From JACOTK01 sp038256565 (lineage in GTDB: Bacteria; Actinomycetota; Acidimicrobiia; Acidimicrobiales; CADCSY01), in contig JBBSKG010000073.1 of assembly GCA_038256565.1 (NCBI GenBank), forward strand, positions 1 through 13,715: a stretch of 13,715 bases of DNA, read 5' to 3'. The notes under the pieces were generated by a model. The model saw only the letters and a program-made list of their open reading frames with translations. It was not told the DNA's origin and did no database searches. Below, piece after piece: positions 13,471 to 13,715 of this stretch. The number at the start of each line of letters is the position of its first letter. Position 1 is the first letter of the stretch. Made by a program: the position numbers and the translations under genes.

Positions 13471-13715
13471 CTAGTCGTAGTCACGAACGATGGCGGCAAG
13501 ACGCTCAGAGCCCTCACGCAAGCGGCTAACAGCATCCAAGAGATTCACCGTGGCCTCCTCTTCCGAGTCGCTGTCAAGTTCCTCATCGGCAAACTCGACT
13601 TCGAACGTCGCACGGATTATCGCCTCATCGACGATCTGCACAAGATCCTTGGCCTGCGCCCGAGCGTCTGCGGACGACGACGACACCTCAATCCCGATCA
13701 CCACCGGGCGCACCG
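13471..13715 (-). CDS. Hypothetical acidic protein, partial (N-terminus beyond right edge)
   Basis: At least 80 C-terminal residues on the minus strand, ending at TAG 13471-13473. The frame is open to the right edge, so the GTG at 13711-13713 need not be the start. The sequence begins RPVVIGIEVSSSSADA and contains a strongly acidic stretch FADEELDSDSEEEA near residues 41-54. It ends in an alanine/leucine-rich helix-like segment (VNLLDAVSRLREGSERLAAIV). No family was recognised. Third codon positions are mostly G or C, as expected for a real gene. It reads toward the tRNA-Lys gene, with the repeat-bearing non-coding stretch between them. It could belong to an accessory element next to the tRNA genes, but that is a guess. 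Confidence 0.55.
   Translation of the reverse strand, partial: VRPVVIGIEVSSSSADARAQAKDLVQIVDEAIIRATFEVEFADEELDSDSEEEATVNLLDAVSRLREGSERLAAIVRDYD

Noticed and set aside
13199..13474. Plus-strand 91-residue frame with LAQWQSNGLLIRRFWVRIPGGA
   Set aside because: It is a direct read-through of the tRNA-Lys gene, a well-known kind of spurious ORF.
1..13715. CRISPR array, insertion sequence or rRNA
   Set aside because: No regularly spaced repeats, transposase motifs or rRNA-like segments were seen. The only direct repeats are the two short tandem pairs near 13360-13409.

Overview
The window looks like chromosomal DNA from an actinobacterium, plausibly an Acidimicrobiia-type lineage. The assignment is inferred from gene content and layout. 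It rests on an IclR-family regulator of the LtbR/NdgR type transcribed divergently from leuCD, a SerC of the actinobacterial form, a secreted beta-propeller lipoprotein, very short intergenic gaps, and starts that look leaderless. No database search was possible. No stretch longer than about 300 bases lacks a gene.

Left part (1-1505, minus strand): three consecutive minus-strand genes read toward the left edge. They are an 86-residue unknown protein, a PIN-like protein whose start overlaps the stop of the first, and an Mrr-type PD-(D/E)XK restriction endonuclease that runs off the window. They look like an accessory defence or toxin-antitoxin-like cassette lying just downstream of the leucine regulator.

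Leucine region (1573-4313): ltbR (minus) and leuC-leuD (plus) diverge from a 41-base gap that holds a perfect inverted repeat, TCTCA-N5-TGAGA. LeuCD is the isopropylmalate isomerase. leuA lies further along on the minus strand, and leuB is not in the window.

Middle (4448-10953): a secreted beta-propeller lipoprotein gene, preceded by a sequence resembling an ECF-sigma promoter, converges on a minus-strand run of aminotransferase, serA and leuA. serC diverges from the aminotransferase across only about 45 bases. SerA and SerC catalyse the first two steps of serine synthesis from 3-phosphoglycerate. With leuA and an aspartate-type aminotransferase beside them, the block is a compact amino-acid biosynthesis neighbourhood.

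Right part (12137-13715): a soluble orphan histidine kinase converges on serC with a 4-base gap. It is followed by tRNA-His(GTG) and tRNA-Lys(CTT) on the plus strand. A 179-base non-coding stretch after tRNA-Lys holds a perfect 14-bp palindrome and two tandem direct repeats. The C-terminal part of an acidic unknown protein enters from the right edge on the minus strand.
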